Source: Caecitellus pseudoparvulus (lineage: Eukaryota > Bigyra: Bicosoecida). Taken from it: DNA of 64,000 bases. Every line of letters begins with the position of its first letter. Position 1 is the first letter of the stretch. The DNA is taken from NCBI GenBank assembly GCA_965644315.1, contig CBFFRQ010000200.1:30429-94428 (forward strand). Reading direction: 5' to 3'. A model generated the notes under the pieces. It was not told where the DNA came from and did not search any database. It saw only the letters and a program-made list of their open reading frames with translations. This document shows, in pieces, positions 1 to 11,100 of the stretch. Both the position numbers and the translations under genes were made by a program.

Positions 1-1323
1 AGCGTGTCGCAGCCACCAAGCTACCGCATCGTGCGGCCCGCAACACGCTCCCAGCACCATGGGCGGCAGCTGGCGATAGGGCGAAAAGTGCAGCCCCGTG
101 CCTTTCTTGGCGCCCAGCAACGCCCGCCAAGCGGCAGCGTCAAAGCTGGGCCCGGGCGCAGGCGTGGCGGTGGGTGAGGGGGGCGGTCGGAAGGCTGCAG
201 CCACAGCGACCCCCGCTTCGTCCCGACAAGCTACGCGGAGCGCTGAGAGGCCGAGGGAGAGACGAGCATGCTGCTCCTGCAGGTGCTGGAGGCGGGGCGT
301 GCGAGGCAGGCTCTTGGCGTCCAGGATGAAGGGCCAGTACCACGAGGCAGCCGACGCGACCATAACGAATGTGACCGTGTTCAGGATATGTGAGGGGCAG
401 TGGTAGTTCAGCTGTCGCACAGTCGCGGAGACGGGCGCGGTGAAGGCGATGGTGAGCTGGAAGGGCACCACCACTATCGCCACTGCCATGGTGATGGCCA
501 GCTCCCGCGCGATGTTGTACTGGTCTGTGATGCGGTGTTGGATGAAGAGGCGCACGAGCCAGATGATGCCCCCTCCGTACACCTGTGAGGGCGGGGACCG
601 GGGCGGGTGGTGATCCGTGGCAGTCGCAAGCAAGGTGCCCTTTGCGCGGGGAACGCACGGCCAGGGAAATGAAGATGGGCACCGAGTCCCAGCCGCCGAA
701 AACGAAGCAGCTGCGCCTGTCCCAGCGACCCGCTTCCAACGACAACTGCAATGCCACACCTAAGACGCAGCACACCAGCTGCAGCGCCAGGGCAATGTAT
801 GGATTCCTGTGCAGTGTGGCGGCAGGCAGTGAGTGCGGGAATGCGTCGCTGTAGGTGCTGGGGCAGGCGTCGCCGTGCCGCTGTGCGGCCTGCAAAACCC
901 CGGCGAAACGCCCACTCACCAACCAGCGACTAGCCAGCCGTAACGAGGGCGAAGGCGGGGCTCAAACAGCACCGCCAAGCGAAGTCCCCTCCAAATGTAG
1001 AACCAGCCCAGGGGCGGCACAAAGTAGGGCATGAAGAGGATGGCTCGGCAGAAGGCCGGGTGCCCAACAGCTTCATCGCCAAGCATGCCCGTGCGGGAAG
1101 CCTCGTAACTCCACACGATCACGCCCAGCGCGGCAATGTACCCGTGTGTCAGGGGCACAGACCACCACAGCCGCTTGCCTGGGTCGCACGGCAGGCGCCG
1201 CCCGCTCACCAGCGCCCGCTGGCAGCAGACATAGGCGGCAAACACGCAAGCAAACCCCGCTGTCGCAGCGACCAGCAGCAGGAGCGTCTTCGCGGAGACG
1301 CTGGGCTGCGCAGGGGCCTCCAT
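1..1323 (-). CDS. Multi-pass (7-TM, receptor-like) membrane protein, 3' part outside window
   Basis: Spliced gene read right to left: exon 1 at 920-1323, exon 2 at 659-848 (or 659-806, as two acceptors keep the frame), exon 3 from 582 off the left edge. The summed phase is consistent (392 whole codons, no stop). About seven hydrophobic segments are visible: near residues 11-33, 47-68, 82-111, 145-165, 180-200, 225-245 and 268-290. Long segment three ends in charged, Arg-containing sequence. After the last segment comes a soluble tail with a Pro-rich stretch. The layout resembles a G-protein-coupled receptor. No RGS or kinase domain is visible before the edge, so the effector end, if any, lies outside. 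Start chosen at the ATG directly before an Ala/Pro-rich N-terminus; an in-frame ATG lies 12 codons upstream at 1359. Family identity is not established. Confidence 0.6.
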
Positions 1324-1707
1324 GGCACCGCAGAGCGAAGAGATACAAGGCGGGTGCATGGGTTGTTAGTGCGTGCGTGCGGCGCTGGGCGTCGCGGAGG
1401 CACCGCGCAGACTCCGCTGCGTGTCTCTTTCGTTTTGCGCAGCCGGCATGACAGCGCTTGATGTGCTGGGTGTGGCGCTGCGCCCATGTCACGCTCGTGG
1501 CAGCTGCACCCCCCTGCACGGGCAGGGGTGCCCCAGTCGGCCTACTATCACAATGCCGCGGGGTTGCCACATTCGTTCTTGTTTCCATGCCTACCTTCAG
1601 GCACGGCAGGGAAGGCCAAGTTCCCGACCTCGTACTGCAGCTGTTGTTTCCTGCACACACTTCGAAGGGCCAGGCCGCAGGCCAGCCTGACGTGTCGTTT
1701 GCACAGC
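1324..1707. other. Divergent intergenic gap, no gene recognised
   Basis: This gap of about 380 bases lies between the divergent starts of the 7-TM protein and the PPR-like gene. An in-frame ATG at 1486 would extend the plus-strand gene leftward, but that extra segment is Cys/Pro-rich and unlike a targeting peptide. I see no TATA box or other recognisable element. Confidence 0.4.
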
Positions 1708-4700
1708 ATGGCAGCGATTCGACAGATCGCCCTGCGAGTGCTACACAGGGGCAATGGACACCTGGGATGCTTAACCCTGTGGCCTGCAGCGCTGCGAAGC
1801 CACGCTTGCCATGGTCATGTTCCGCACATGTCCACAGCAAGCGCTGCTCCTCGCAGCATGGTGCAGGTTCTGGGGGAACTGGGTCAATTCCTAAGGAATG
1901 GGAGTGCTACAAACGGAAAATGCTCAGCCCCTTCGGTTGCAGGCGTCGTGGAAGCCGCAAAGCGCTGTGACGGGCAAGGGCTCCAGGAGGCTGCGGAAAT
2001 TGCGAGGCACCCCGACACGCTGGCCGCTCACCGCGTCGCAGCCCATGCCGCTGTGGCAGTGTCTGGGCTGAGGGCAGGCGCTAGCTCTACTGAACAGGCC
2101 GAGGGACTGAAGTCCATGTCTGCTCTGCTGTGGGCCATTCGTGGGGAGCGAGGGCAGTCCATGCGCAACGCACGCTTGGCAGGCGCATTCCAAGAGGCGC
2201 TGCCCCACGCCTCGGCAGCCTTCCTGGCGCCCATCCTGGACGCCCACAGTGCAGGCGAGGGTACTTTCAACACGCTGCAGGCTTCCCTCCGCCTCGTGCT
2301 GCCACTGCACGAAGCAGGGTCTCAGGCACCGCCTGCAACGCCAGACGACGTTTTGCAAGCTTGCTGCGTGGTGCTGGCTGAGGGCAGTGGGCACTGCCTG
2401 CCCACCGCTGCGCCTGGCACCGCCCAGGCTCTTGCACAGGACCTCATTGCGGCGGGCACGGGTCGAACCTGCGCCGCATCGTGGAGTGCCGCGGGCCTCA
2501 CTGCCTGGCTGTCCGCTCTGTCAGAGCTCTCGCCACACGCCACTCCCAGCGCCCCCGCCGCAGCGGTGGAAGCAGTTGTGACTGCCGCACAGCAGCAGCC
2601 GGCGGACGTTCAGGTGGAGCACTTTGCACTGGCCGCTGCCTGCTTGGTACGAGGGGGGCTGCACACCCCCTCAACCCCCGATGCCATTGTCGAGCTGTGC
2701 ACGGTGCTGGCAGAGTGGTCTGGCATCCTGCACCCACAGGGCACTGCAGCCGCTGCCCTTCGACCAGTGGATGCCGCCGCTGCACCACACGTGTTGGGGA
2801 ACCTGCTGGTGATGGCTGCAGAGGGCGCTTCAGAGAGCTCCCACGCCACACGGGCATCAGCCCTGGCTGACTCGCTGCAGCCCTTTCTGACTGCTCCCCA
2901 GGCGCCAACAGCACTGTCCCCACTGTGGGACGCTGCTTTAGGCGCGTTTGTCGCCTGGACAGCCCCCGCCCACCTCGCTGAGCTCATGCAGACCCTGGCC
3001 AGCAGGGGCCTGCGGTGCTCCACGGCTGGCTTGCGAGCTGTCGTTGCCGCACGGGGGACAGCCAGCCAACGGGCGTTCGAGCTCAAGGCACACCTGGCCG
3101 ATCCGGCGTCACTGCCCTTTCCACCTCCGGAAGGCCAAGGCGCCCTGCAAGGCGCCGCTGCAGACATTGAGGGGCAGGCCTTGGCTCCTCCGCTGCGCAT
3201 GCTGCCTGAGGGGGGGGCGGGCGCAGGTGTGGCTTCGCAGGCACTTGAGAGCGGTGCAATTGGGGGCATTGAAAAGGGTTTGACGGCGGTGTTCCACCCC
3301 CCCCCTCAGAGGCAAGGGTCGAGGGGGAGTCCTGCACTGGCCCCAGTGGCCAGCGGCGGCCAACCTGCCAAGCCACCCACACCACCCCTACCCCCTGCCA
3401 AGGCGCCTCTCAGCGTCAAGTTCACCCAAGACCAGTGGCAGACAGTGCTGGCCGGCGCACTGGCCATCACTGCCCACCCCCTGGCTGTGCTGGAGGCAGC
3501 TCAGACAGAGCTGCACGGGGGATCTGAGGCCAGCGCTGATGCGCGGCTGAAGTCCACTGGCGCCACTGTGGCTGCCACTGCGCCCTGGGCAGAGGCGCAG
3601 TACTGCCAAGGCATTGCTGCCCTAGCAGTGCATGCTGGGCAGCTGGCAGTGGAGGCGGCTGTGGCGCCTGCTACGACTGCTGCCACGACCGGACAGGGCA
3701 GCGGCGTGCCCCCCCCCTCCTCCCGCCCCACCTCCAGCACAGCCCACGCCCTGCGCCTGGGCATGCTGCCAGGACACGTGCCCTCGTGCCACAGGGGGCC
3801 TGCCAGCCAGGGCCCCTTTCCCTCTGACGCAGAGGTGTGGGCACCGGGCCTGCCTGTTGCACAGTCGCCGCCTGGTTTGGCTGCCCTGTGGGGTGGCGCC
3901 ACCACCGCCCCAGAGACCGCCCTCGCCACTGACCTCCGCATTGTCCTGGCGGCGGCCGGCGCTGCCGGGGATGTGAAGCGGGCTGTGCAGGTGGGGGATG
4001 TGCTGGGCGCCTTGCCCGGCGGCCTCACCAGTGGCGACTTCGAAGGCCTGCTGCATGCCTGTGAGCGAGCAAGGCAGCCCAACCGCGCAGATGCGCTGCT
4101 GGCAGCGATGAAGACCGCGACTGGCGGCATCACGCCCACTGCTGTCGCGAGCACTGTGGGTGCCCACCTGGACAGTGGCAATGCGTACGCTGGAATGGCA
4201 CACCTCATGACCGCGTCCACGGCAGGCATGGCCCTGCCCGAGCGTGTGTACTGGGCGGCAATGGATGCCTGTGGTGACGCAGACGCCGTGGGAGCTGTGC
4301 TGGATGCACTGCAGGCGGGTGTGGAGGCGGGGCATGCGCGCCTGGCAGCGGTGCTGGGGCGCCTACACCCGCGTGGCAACATTAACGTCACCGGGCTGGG
4401 GGGTGGCGCTGCCCGGTGTGTGGTGTGGGACACGCTGCGTGCCCTGCGGCGGGCAGCCGAGCTGGGGCAGGACGTGCCTAGCCAGCTGCGCTTGCACCAC
4501 CGGCCCCGCCAAGCTGAGCCGTTGGAGGGCACGCTGCTGTCCCTGGACCCGCCTCTGCACAGCATCCAGCGCGTGTCGGCGTCAGGCCTGCCCTACCGGT
4601 GGGTGCCTCGCGAGAGCTGGTTGGCCTGGCTCACCACCCCCGCTGCCATGGACGAGGAGGGCGAGGCCTGGGAGGAGGCGGCCCACCTGCCAGCGTACGT

Positions 4701-5121
4701 GGCACAGGGCGCCCCCGCTGAGCGTGGGTCACCGACCGTCATCCCAGGTCTGCCCAGCTCAGTGCTGGACCAGCCTGCCTCGGCGCCCTCCCCCCCCGTG
4801 GCGGCCCCTGGGGGCCAGCGAGAGGGGGGTTTCCAGCGCTGGCGCCGGGCAGAGGCCAAGTCTGTGGCGCGCCGTAGAGCGCGCCTGCAGGCGGATGCGG
4901 CAGTGGCTCGAGCCGACGTGGCGCGGCGGCGGGCAGCAGCGCAGAGCGCCAAGGCCGCTGCGCGCAGTCAGGCTGCTCTGCGGCAGTCTGTGGGGCACAA
5001 GGATGCCGCCCTGCTGGAGGAGCTGCTGACTGGGCAGGGGCTGCCTGTCGCCACGGCCCGTGCTGCCAAGGCCAGGCACGGCTTCGCGCCACACATGGAC
5101 AGGCGGGGGAGTGGGCAGTGA
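1708..5121 (+). CDS. PPR/Smr-like organellar RNA-metabolism protein
   Basis: Single-exon gene of 1137 aa. The start at 1708 gives an N-terminus rich in Arg, Leu and Ala without acidic residues, typical of a mitochondrial presequence; an in-frame ATG at 1486 would mask it. The body is Ala-rich helical repeats with no catalytic motif. Around residues 745-880 it reads like degenerate pentatricopeptide repeats (helical pairs with GLTSGDFEGLLHACERA and MALPERVYWAAMDACG). These are followed near residues 890-915 by a segment resembling the start of an Smr domain (INVTGLGGGAARCVVWDTL). The C-terminus (about 1040-1110) is Arg/Ala-rich and probably a basic coiled coil. PPR-Smr proteins bind organellar RNA. 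Repeat divergence makes the family call tentative; another helical-repeat protein is the main alternative. It ends 68 bp from the convergent URB1 stop. Confidence 0.55.
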   Translation: MAAIRQIALRVLHRGNGHLGCLTLWPAALRSHACHGHVPHMSTASAAPRSMVQVLGELGQFLRNGSATNGKCSAPSVAGVVEAAKRCDGQGLQEAAEIARHPDTLAAHRVAAHAAVAVSGLRAGASSTEQAEGLKSMSALLWAIRGERGQSMRNARLAGAFQEALPHASAAFLAPILDAHSAGEGTFNTLQASLRLVLPLHEAGSQAPPATPDDVLQACCVVLAEGSGHCLPTAAPGTAQALAQDLIAAGTGRTCAASWSAAGLTAWLSALSELSPHATPSAPAAAVEAVVTAAQQQPADVQVEHFALAAACLVRGGLHTPSTPDAIVELCTVLAEWSGILHPQGTAAAALRPVDAAAAPHVLGNLLVMAAEGASESSHATRASALADSLQPFLTAPQAPTALSPLWDAALGAFVAWTAPAHLAELMQTLASRGLRCSTAGLRAVVAARGTASQRAFELKAHLADPASLPFPPPEGQGALQGAAADIEGQALAPPLRMLPEGGAGAGVASQALESGAIGGIEKGLTAVFHPPPQRQGSRGSPALAPVASGGQPAKPPTPPLPPAKAPLSVKFTQDQWQTVLAGALAITAHPLAVLEAAQTELHGGSEASADARLKSTGATVAATAPWAEAQYCQGIAALAVHAGQLAVEAAVAPATTAATTGQGSGVPPPSSRPTSSTAHALRLGMLPGHVPSCHRGPASQGPFPSDAEVWAPGLPVAQSPPGLAALWGGATTAPETALATDLRIVLAAAGAAGDVKRAVQVGDVLGALPGGLTSGDFEGLLHACERARQPNRADALLAAMKTATGGITPTAVASTVGAHLDSGNAYAGMAHLMTASTAGMALPERVYWAAMDACGDADAVGAVLDALQAGVEAGHARLAAVLGRLHPRGNINVTGLGGGAARCVVWDTLRALRRAAELGQDVPSQLRLHHRPRQAEPLEGTLLSLDPPLHSIQRVSASGLPYRWVPRESWLAWLTTPAAMDEEGEAWEEAAHLPAYVAQGAPAERGSPTVIPGLPSSVLDQPASAPSPPVAAPGGQREGGFQRWRRAEAKSVARRRARLQADAAVARADVARRRAAAQSAKAAARSQAALRQSVGHKDAALLEELLTGQGLPVATARAAKARHGFAPHMDRRGSGQ

Positions 5122-5189
5122 TGCTTCCTGCTGTAATGCATGCATTGCAACGCTGACGCTGGGGCAAGCTGGGTGCACCCAGGTGCAAC

Positions 5190-8100
5190 TCAAGCCTTGC
5201 GCGCTTTCTTGGCCGATTTCTTGGCGGACTTTTTCGCGGACTTTTTCGCGGACTTTTTTGCAGACTTGGCGCTCGCGGGCGCTGCTGGCGTGGCCACTGC
5301 CTCGTCCTCACCGCGACGGCGCTTGGCGCCACCGACGGCGCCCGGCGTGCTGGGGGGTGCAATAGACGCAGCTGCTTGCACCTGCATGCCCACTGCCGGG
5401 GCGGCCGACAGGTGTGCCCCGCTGCCCCATGCCGCACGCACTTGGGCCAGCTCCAGAGCAGGCTGCGCGACCGCCGGCCACTCAGCGCCAGGGGACGCGT
5501 GGGGCCGAGATCGCGAGGCAGAGTGGCCCGTCAACAGGCCTTGCAGCGCCAGCACGTGCCCTGGGCTGGGTTGCCCAACGGCTTGCAGCAGAGCCGCAGC
5601 AGCAGGGGCATTCAGGTCGGCCCCTGCCGCACGCAGCAGGGCTGCCTGCTGTGGTGTCAGGTGCTGGGTCGGGAGGGCTAGGGCGGCGTGGACCAGGGCT
5701 CGTGGGGCGGCGGGGCAGGCAGCCGCAATGCTAGCACTGGCGCGGATGCCGGTGGGGGCCTGGGCGGCCACGGGCAGCAGAGTGCTGGCGGCTTGGGCGG
5801 CCAACTGTTCCGCCTCCGGCATCAGCTGTTCCTGGCCACAGCCGACGAGCGTGGTCAGGGCGTGCCCTGCCGCATCCAGCAGCCCAGCTGCCTGGGACGG
5901 CGGCTGGGGCACCCCGTGAGCCACCCACGCGCCTGCCGAGCCCACGAGGCCCAGCACTGCCAGCAGCGTGGGGGCCAGGAAGGCTGTGTGCGCGCTGCCA
6001 GTGGCGCTGCCCAGCACGGCGCCGGCCTGCTGCGCGATGCGGAGCAGGAGGCTGGTGTTGGGCAGGAAGGGGCGGTGCGTGCATGGGGTGGAGCCGGGCG
6101 CCGGTGCCAGCAGCACCTCCCCGCCGCCGAAGGCCGCCACCCAGTGCGCCTGGTGCAGCAGGAGGCGCAGGGCTGCCCCGGCCGTGTCCAGGGCAGAGGC
6201 GGCTGTGGCGATGGCGGTGGACAGGGTGCGGAGGCGAGCATCAGCTGCCGCTGCGGCGTTGTCGTCGCCCTCGCCGCCCTCGTCACCCCCTGCCTCGTCG
6301 TCGTCTTGCTCTGGGGTGGCGGTGCCCCCCTCCCCCTCCTCCTCCACAGCTCCCTCCAGTGTCAGGGCCACCTCCTCAGCCGCCAGGGCACTGACCATGT
6401 CCACCACTGCCAAGCGATCGGCCACGATGGCCAGAGCGCCCTCCAAGCACGCCTCCGCCAGCAGCCCATACTCAGCTCCAAGTGCTGAGATGCGCCTGTC
6501 AGTGGCTGCACTGTCCAGGGCTGGGGAGTGGGGTGGGGGTCCACGGGGGTCTGTGAACGGAGTTGCCAGTCCCAACAGCGAACTCTCCTTGCGGTGCACA
6601 AATTCGACAGAAGCCACGTACATGTGCTGCCCGGCAGCCAGCACCTGCTGCAGAGTGCGCAAGGCGCTGTCGGCGGCGGAGGAAGTCAGGCTCCCCGCAG
6701 ACGAGCCGGTGGCCAGCTCTGCCAGGCGAGCGTGCAGGGTGGCTGACAGAGCAGCCAGGGCGCCGCTGTGCCGCCACATGGGCACGGCTGCCACCCCCAC
6801 TCGCGGCCCCACAGTGCCAGGGGTGTCTGAGCGGTCCACACCATCAGCGTCTGTCGTCGTGGGCTCTGCTGCCTCAGTCTCTTCCTCACCGGCTGGGCTC
6901 TCACTCCCCGCGAGGTCCACGTCGTCATCATCATCGGAGTCTGAGCCGGAGTCTGAGCCGGAGTCTGAGCCGGAATCCGAGCCGGAGTCTGAGCCGGAGT
7001 CAGAAATCGCTGCTGACGGCTTGCCTGGTGCAGCAGCGATGAAGGGCACACGCAGGGCCGCCACTCTGGCCAGCAGGGCCAGGATCATGCTGCGGCCGTA
7101 CGCATCGAGGTAGGGCGCCCCCAACATGGAGGTGAGGAGGCCGAGGCCAAAGCGACGCTGCAGGGCGTTCACGTCTGCCGAGGCGTGCAGGGAGCGCGAG
7201 AGCAGGCGCAGGATCCAGCCACGGTGCCCCGTGACGTTGGCGCCGGTGGCGTGCAGGGTGGACATGAACATGGGCACGTCGCGGTGCGACAGGGCGCCCT
7301 CCGGCCGGCTGAGCAGGAACTTGGACACGTGTTCGTACATGGCCTTGTGGCTCTGCATGGCCAGCAGCAGGGCGTCGGCGATGAAGGCGGTGAGCGTGGA
7401 GGGCAGGCGCTGCAGGGGTGCCTGCACCGAGTTTCGCAAAACCGTCAGCACGAGCTGCACCTGCGTGCGCTCCCGGAAGCCCACCTGCTCTGCTGGCTCC
7501 ACGGCCCGCAGGTACGTGGTCAGCACACCGTACGCCGCCTCTCGCGTGGATAGGCGTGCTGAGGACAGGAACATGGTCACGAGGGAGAGCAGGCCGGATG
7601 AGACGAACTTAGGCAGGGGGGCGCCGGCATCCGCCAGGGCAAATCCCACTGCAGGCAGGATGTAGGACGGGTCGTACACCGAGTTGGCAGTGTGGCTGGC
7701 CGGCAGTAGCGCCCTGAAGGCGCCGGCGTGGGCGCTGGAGGCGCCGTGCGTGGCGCCGTGTCCCCCTCGCAGCGACGCGCCACTGCCGGGAGCTGGGTTG
7801 AGGGCAGTGAGGGCGGCGGCAGAGGCAGGCGGCAGGGCGTGGTGGAAGATGTCGTGGAAGACGTCTTGCCCCGGGACTGCCGTGGGGTGGGAGGTGAGGC
7901 CTGGCAGGCGGGTGGCCGGGGCCATGTCGCTGTGGCGCGCGGGGGACAGAAGGCCCGCGCCCTCCTCCACCGCATCCTCCACCACCTCGTCCTTCACGCC
8001 ACGGTAGATGGGCAGGTGGGCCATGGTGGCCTGCAGGCGCGCCCAGGACAGGCCCAGGGTGGCGCCGTCTGCCGACCCCCCCGCCAGGGCAAACAGCCAC

Positions 8101-11100
8101 TCCATACTGTCATCCCGCACATCCAAGCGGGTGGAGGAGCGTAGGGCACGGGTGTCCACTGCAGCGAGGGGGGACAGGTGCACTGGGGGCGGTAGGGCCC
8201 ACTCGGAGGCGTTGGGCGCCCAGCTCACCACCTTGTCTTTCACGCGCCCCCCGCCGACACAGCCTAGGGCGGCGAGGAGGAGCGGGTCCACCTGGGCCAG
8301 GGCCGGCTCCTCTTCAGACAGCAGGCTCTGCCCCGCCACGGCCAGGGCTGACGGGGAGGCGAAGGGGATGGCTGCTGCCCCCCAGCGCCAGTAGATCTTG
8401 GCAGGGGACACGCCAGCCCGCGTGCAGGCCTGCAGAGCACGGCGGATGAGGCGGTCCGCTAGGGACAGGCTGGCGCCGTAGGCTGCTTGGAGGAGGGCGG
8501 CCAGGGGGGCCGTCGCCAGGGTCTCCTCGTCTGCCAGCACGCAGCGCAGCAAGAGCTGCAGCAGGGGCAGCACACGCCCCTCGCGGTGAGCCTGCCCTGT
8601 TGCCCCAGCGCCTGCCAGCTCCACGCCACTTGTGGGCTGCCCCGTCACCAGGACGGGCAGCAGCTGTTCCGTCGTGAGCAGTGCGAACAGGGCATGGGCG
8701 GAGAGGGCAGGGGGGTGCCCCTCCTGCACGTGGGGTGGGCCCAGAGCGGACACACCAGGAACGAGCGTCGCCAGTAAGAGGCGCGCAGATGCCAAGGCAG
8801 CACAGGTGCCTGGCGGCAGCAGCAGCGCGTCTGGGGACGGCGGTGGGCCGTCTGTCAGCCCCTCGCTCAGGCCGGCCAGGGCCAGGAGGGTGGACCCCAG
8901 CTCCGCCACGGCGTCGGCATTGCGGCCCAGGGCGGGAGGGATGTCGCTGCGCCCCAGCAGAGTGTGCAGGGTGGCGGCGGCCGAGTGTACATCAGCTGCG
9001 AGGCGAGCAAAGGCTGCAGGGGGCAGGGGCAGCCCTGCGCCCTCCGTCGAAGGCCGCGCCACCACCCCCGTGCAGGAGGCAGCCTGTGTCAGAAGCAGGG
9101 CAGGCAGGCCCTCCCGCAGGACACAGGCAGCAGCCAGGGCGGCGTGGCACAGCACCTCCACATCTTCCTCCCGTGCCGCTAGCACCAGGGCAGCGGTGGA
9201 GGCCAGCGGCGTGGGCGTGTGCATGGTCAAGTGCTCGCCCAAAGCGGTTGGGGCGGGCAGTGGCAGAGGGGGCGACGCCCGCGCTGCCTGGAGCAAGGCC
9301 CGCACCGCTGCCCTGCAGGGGGCTGCGAGGGGGGGGTGCCCGCCCAGCCCGCCCACTGCCCGCAGCAAGAGGGGGTCAATGTGCACAAGGTCCGTGGCGA
9401 GGGGCGTGGAGGGGGGGTCTGCGCCGCTCCACGCGCCCTCTGCCACCACCCCCTGCACAGCCACCGCCAGGGACAGCAGGCACGTGGCAGAGGGTGGGGA
9501 CAGAGCCCACGGTGCGACACGTGCTGCCCGGAGCAGGGCAGGCAGCAGGGCCACGGCAGAGGCAGAGGCGACGGTGTCACTGCCGCTGGCCAGGACGGCC
9601 CAGTCGCCCTGGAGCAGGGCCGGCACCACCTCTGCCGCGCGGGTCTCTGCCCGCTGCAGCAGTGTGAGGGAGAGGCTTGCGAAGCGCCCGATGGCGGCGG
9701 CCGAGGGGCCGTGGGTGGTGGCGAGGGAGCCAGCCAGTGCCACGGCGCCGGGGACTGCCTCGGAGCCCGCGACCTGGGCGTTGGCGGTGGCGTCAGCCAG
9801 GGCGGCGGGCAGGGTGTGGGCGCCGAGCAGGGCGCGTGTGGCGCTGACGGCAGCGTGGGGGGCGGTGGAAGGTGCGGGAGCCCCCACACACTCAGCCACA
9901 GCAGTGCGCAGTTGGGACACAGCTGCCACGAGGGGTGGCGGCAGGCCCGCCGCCGGCGTGGACACCAGGGCCAGGAAGGGGGACACGCCGCCCTCGCGGC
10001 TCGTCACGAGGGCAGGTAGCACCAGCCACCCACCCGCCGACACAGCCGCCGTCACAGCTGCCACGCCCTGCACGGCAGCTGCGCAAGTGTCGCTGGGCGC
10101 AGTGGGCTGCAGCTGGCCGAGTGCCTCGTGCAGGACGTGGTTCACGGCAGTGCACACGACCTGAGGTCGTGCCCGCGTCACCCGTGCCGCCTCCAGCGCC
10201 AGCACCCGTGCCGCCAGGGGCAGGGGCACCTTGGTGCTCTGCAGGCCTCGCAGCAAGTGCGTCAGCAGCACTTCAGCGCGGGCAGTGTGTCGGCCACTGG
10301 CAGTGCCAGGGGCTGGCGATGGCCCGCCACTGCGGGGGGCGGTGTCCAGGACACTGGCCACCAGTCCCGCCACGGCGCCCCATGCCGCTGGAGGCAGGGC
10401 GGCGTCGGCCTCCAGCGCTGCCAGGGCCTCCTGCAGCAGCAGCTCCGTGAGGCAGGCCAGTGCTCGGCGGTGGGCGGGGGAGTGGCCTGATCGGCCCACA
10501 CGGCCCTGGGCAGGGGGTGGCGCCAGCACCCGCTGCACGAGGGTGGTCAGCACTGCCGCTCCGGTGGGTGTGCTGGCCTGTGCGAGGGCCGCCCGTGCCG
10601 CGGCCATGAAGGCGCCCACCGTGCCAGGTGACAGGCTGACACTGGACACGGTGGCCAGCAGGCGGCGGTGTCCCTTGAGCAGCTGCAGGGCGGTGATGCC
10701 GGCCACCACTTCGGGGGCCAGGCCGGCAGAGAGGGCGACGAGGGGGGGTACCGCCGCCATGGCCCGGCGCCCGGCATCCCGCAGACCAGCCACGAGGGCC
10801 GTGGCGTTGTCCTCTTCTGGATGCGCCAGACACCGTGCCACGAGGGCGGCCTGGGGTCCATCAGTGGGCAGCAGCTCCGCCGCTCCCCGCAGCAGAGCTG
10901 GCACTGCGTCCGTGACGGCAGAGGGGGACGCCAGGTCTGCCAGGGTGGACAGGGGGCGGCTGCAGCCTGGCTGGCGGGCAGGGAGGAGGGCGGCGAGGGC
11001 CGCCGCCACACCCCCCGCCACCACCTTGGGACTGCCCCCCCCCACCAGCAACAGGGACACCAGGGCGGCCTGCTGTGCGGAGGCGGCCGCGCCCCCCACG

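Noticed and set aside
8632-10164. A 510-codon open frame on the plus strand, antisense to URB1
   Set aside because: Composition is Arg/Ala/Ser shadow coding of a GC-rich gene, with no domain or targeting signal; the opposite frame carries the conserved URB1 sequence.
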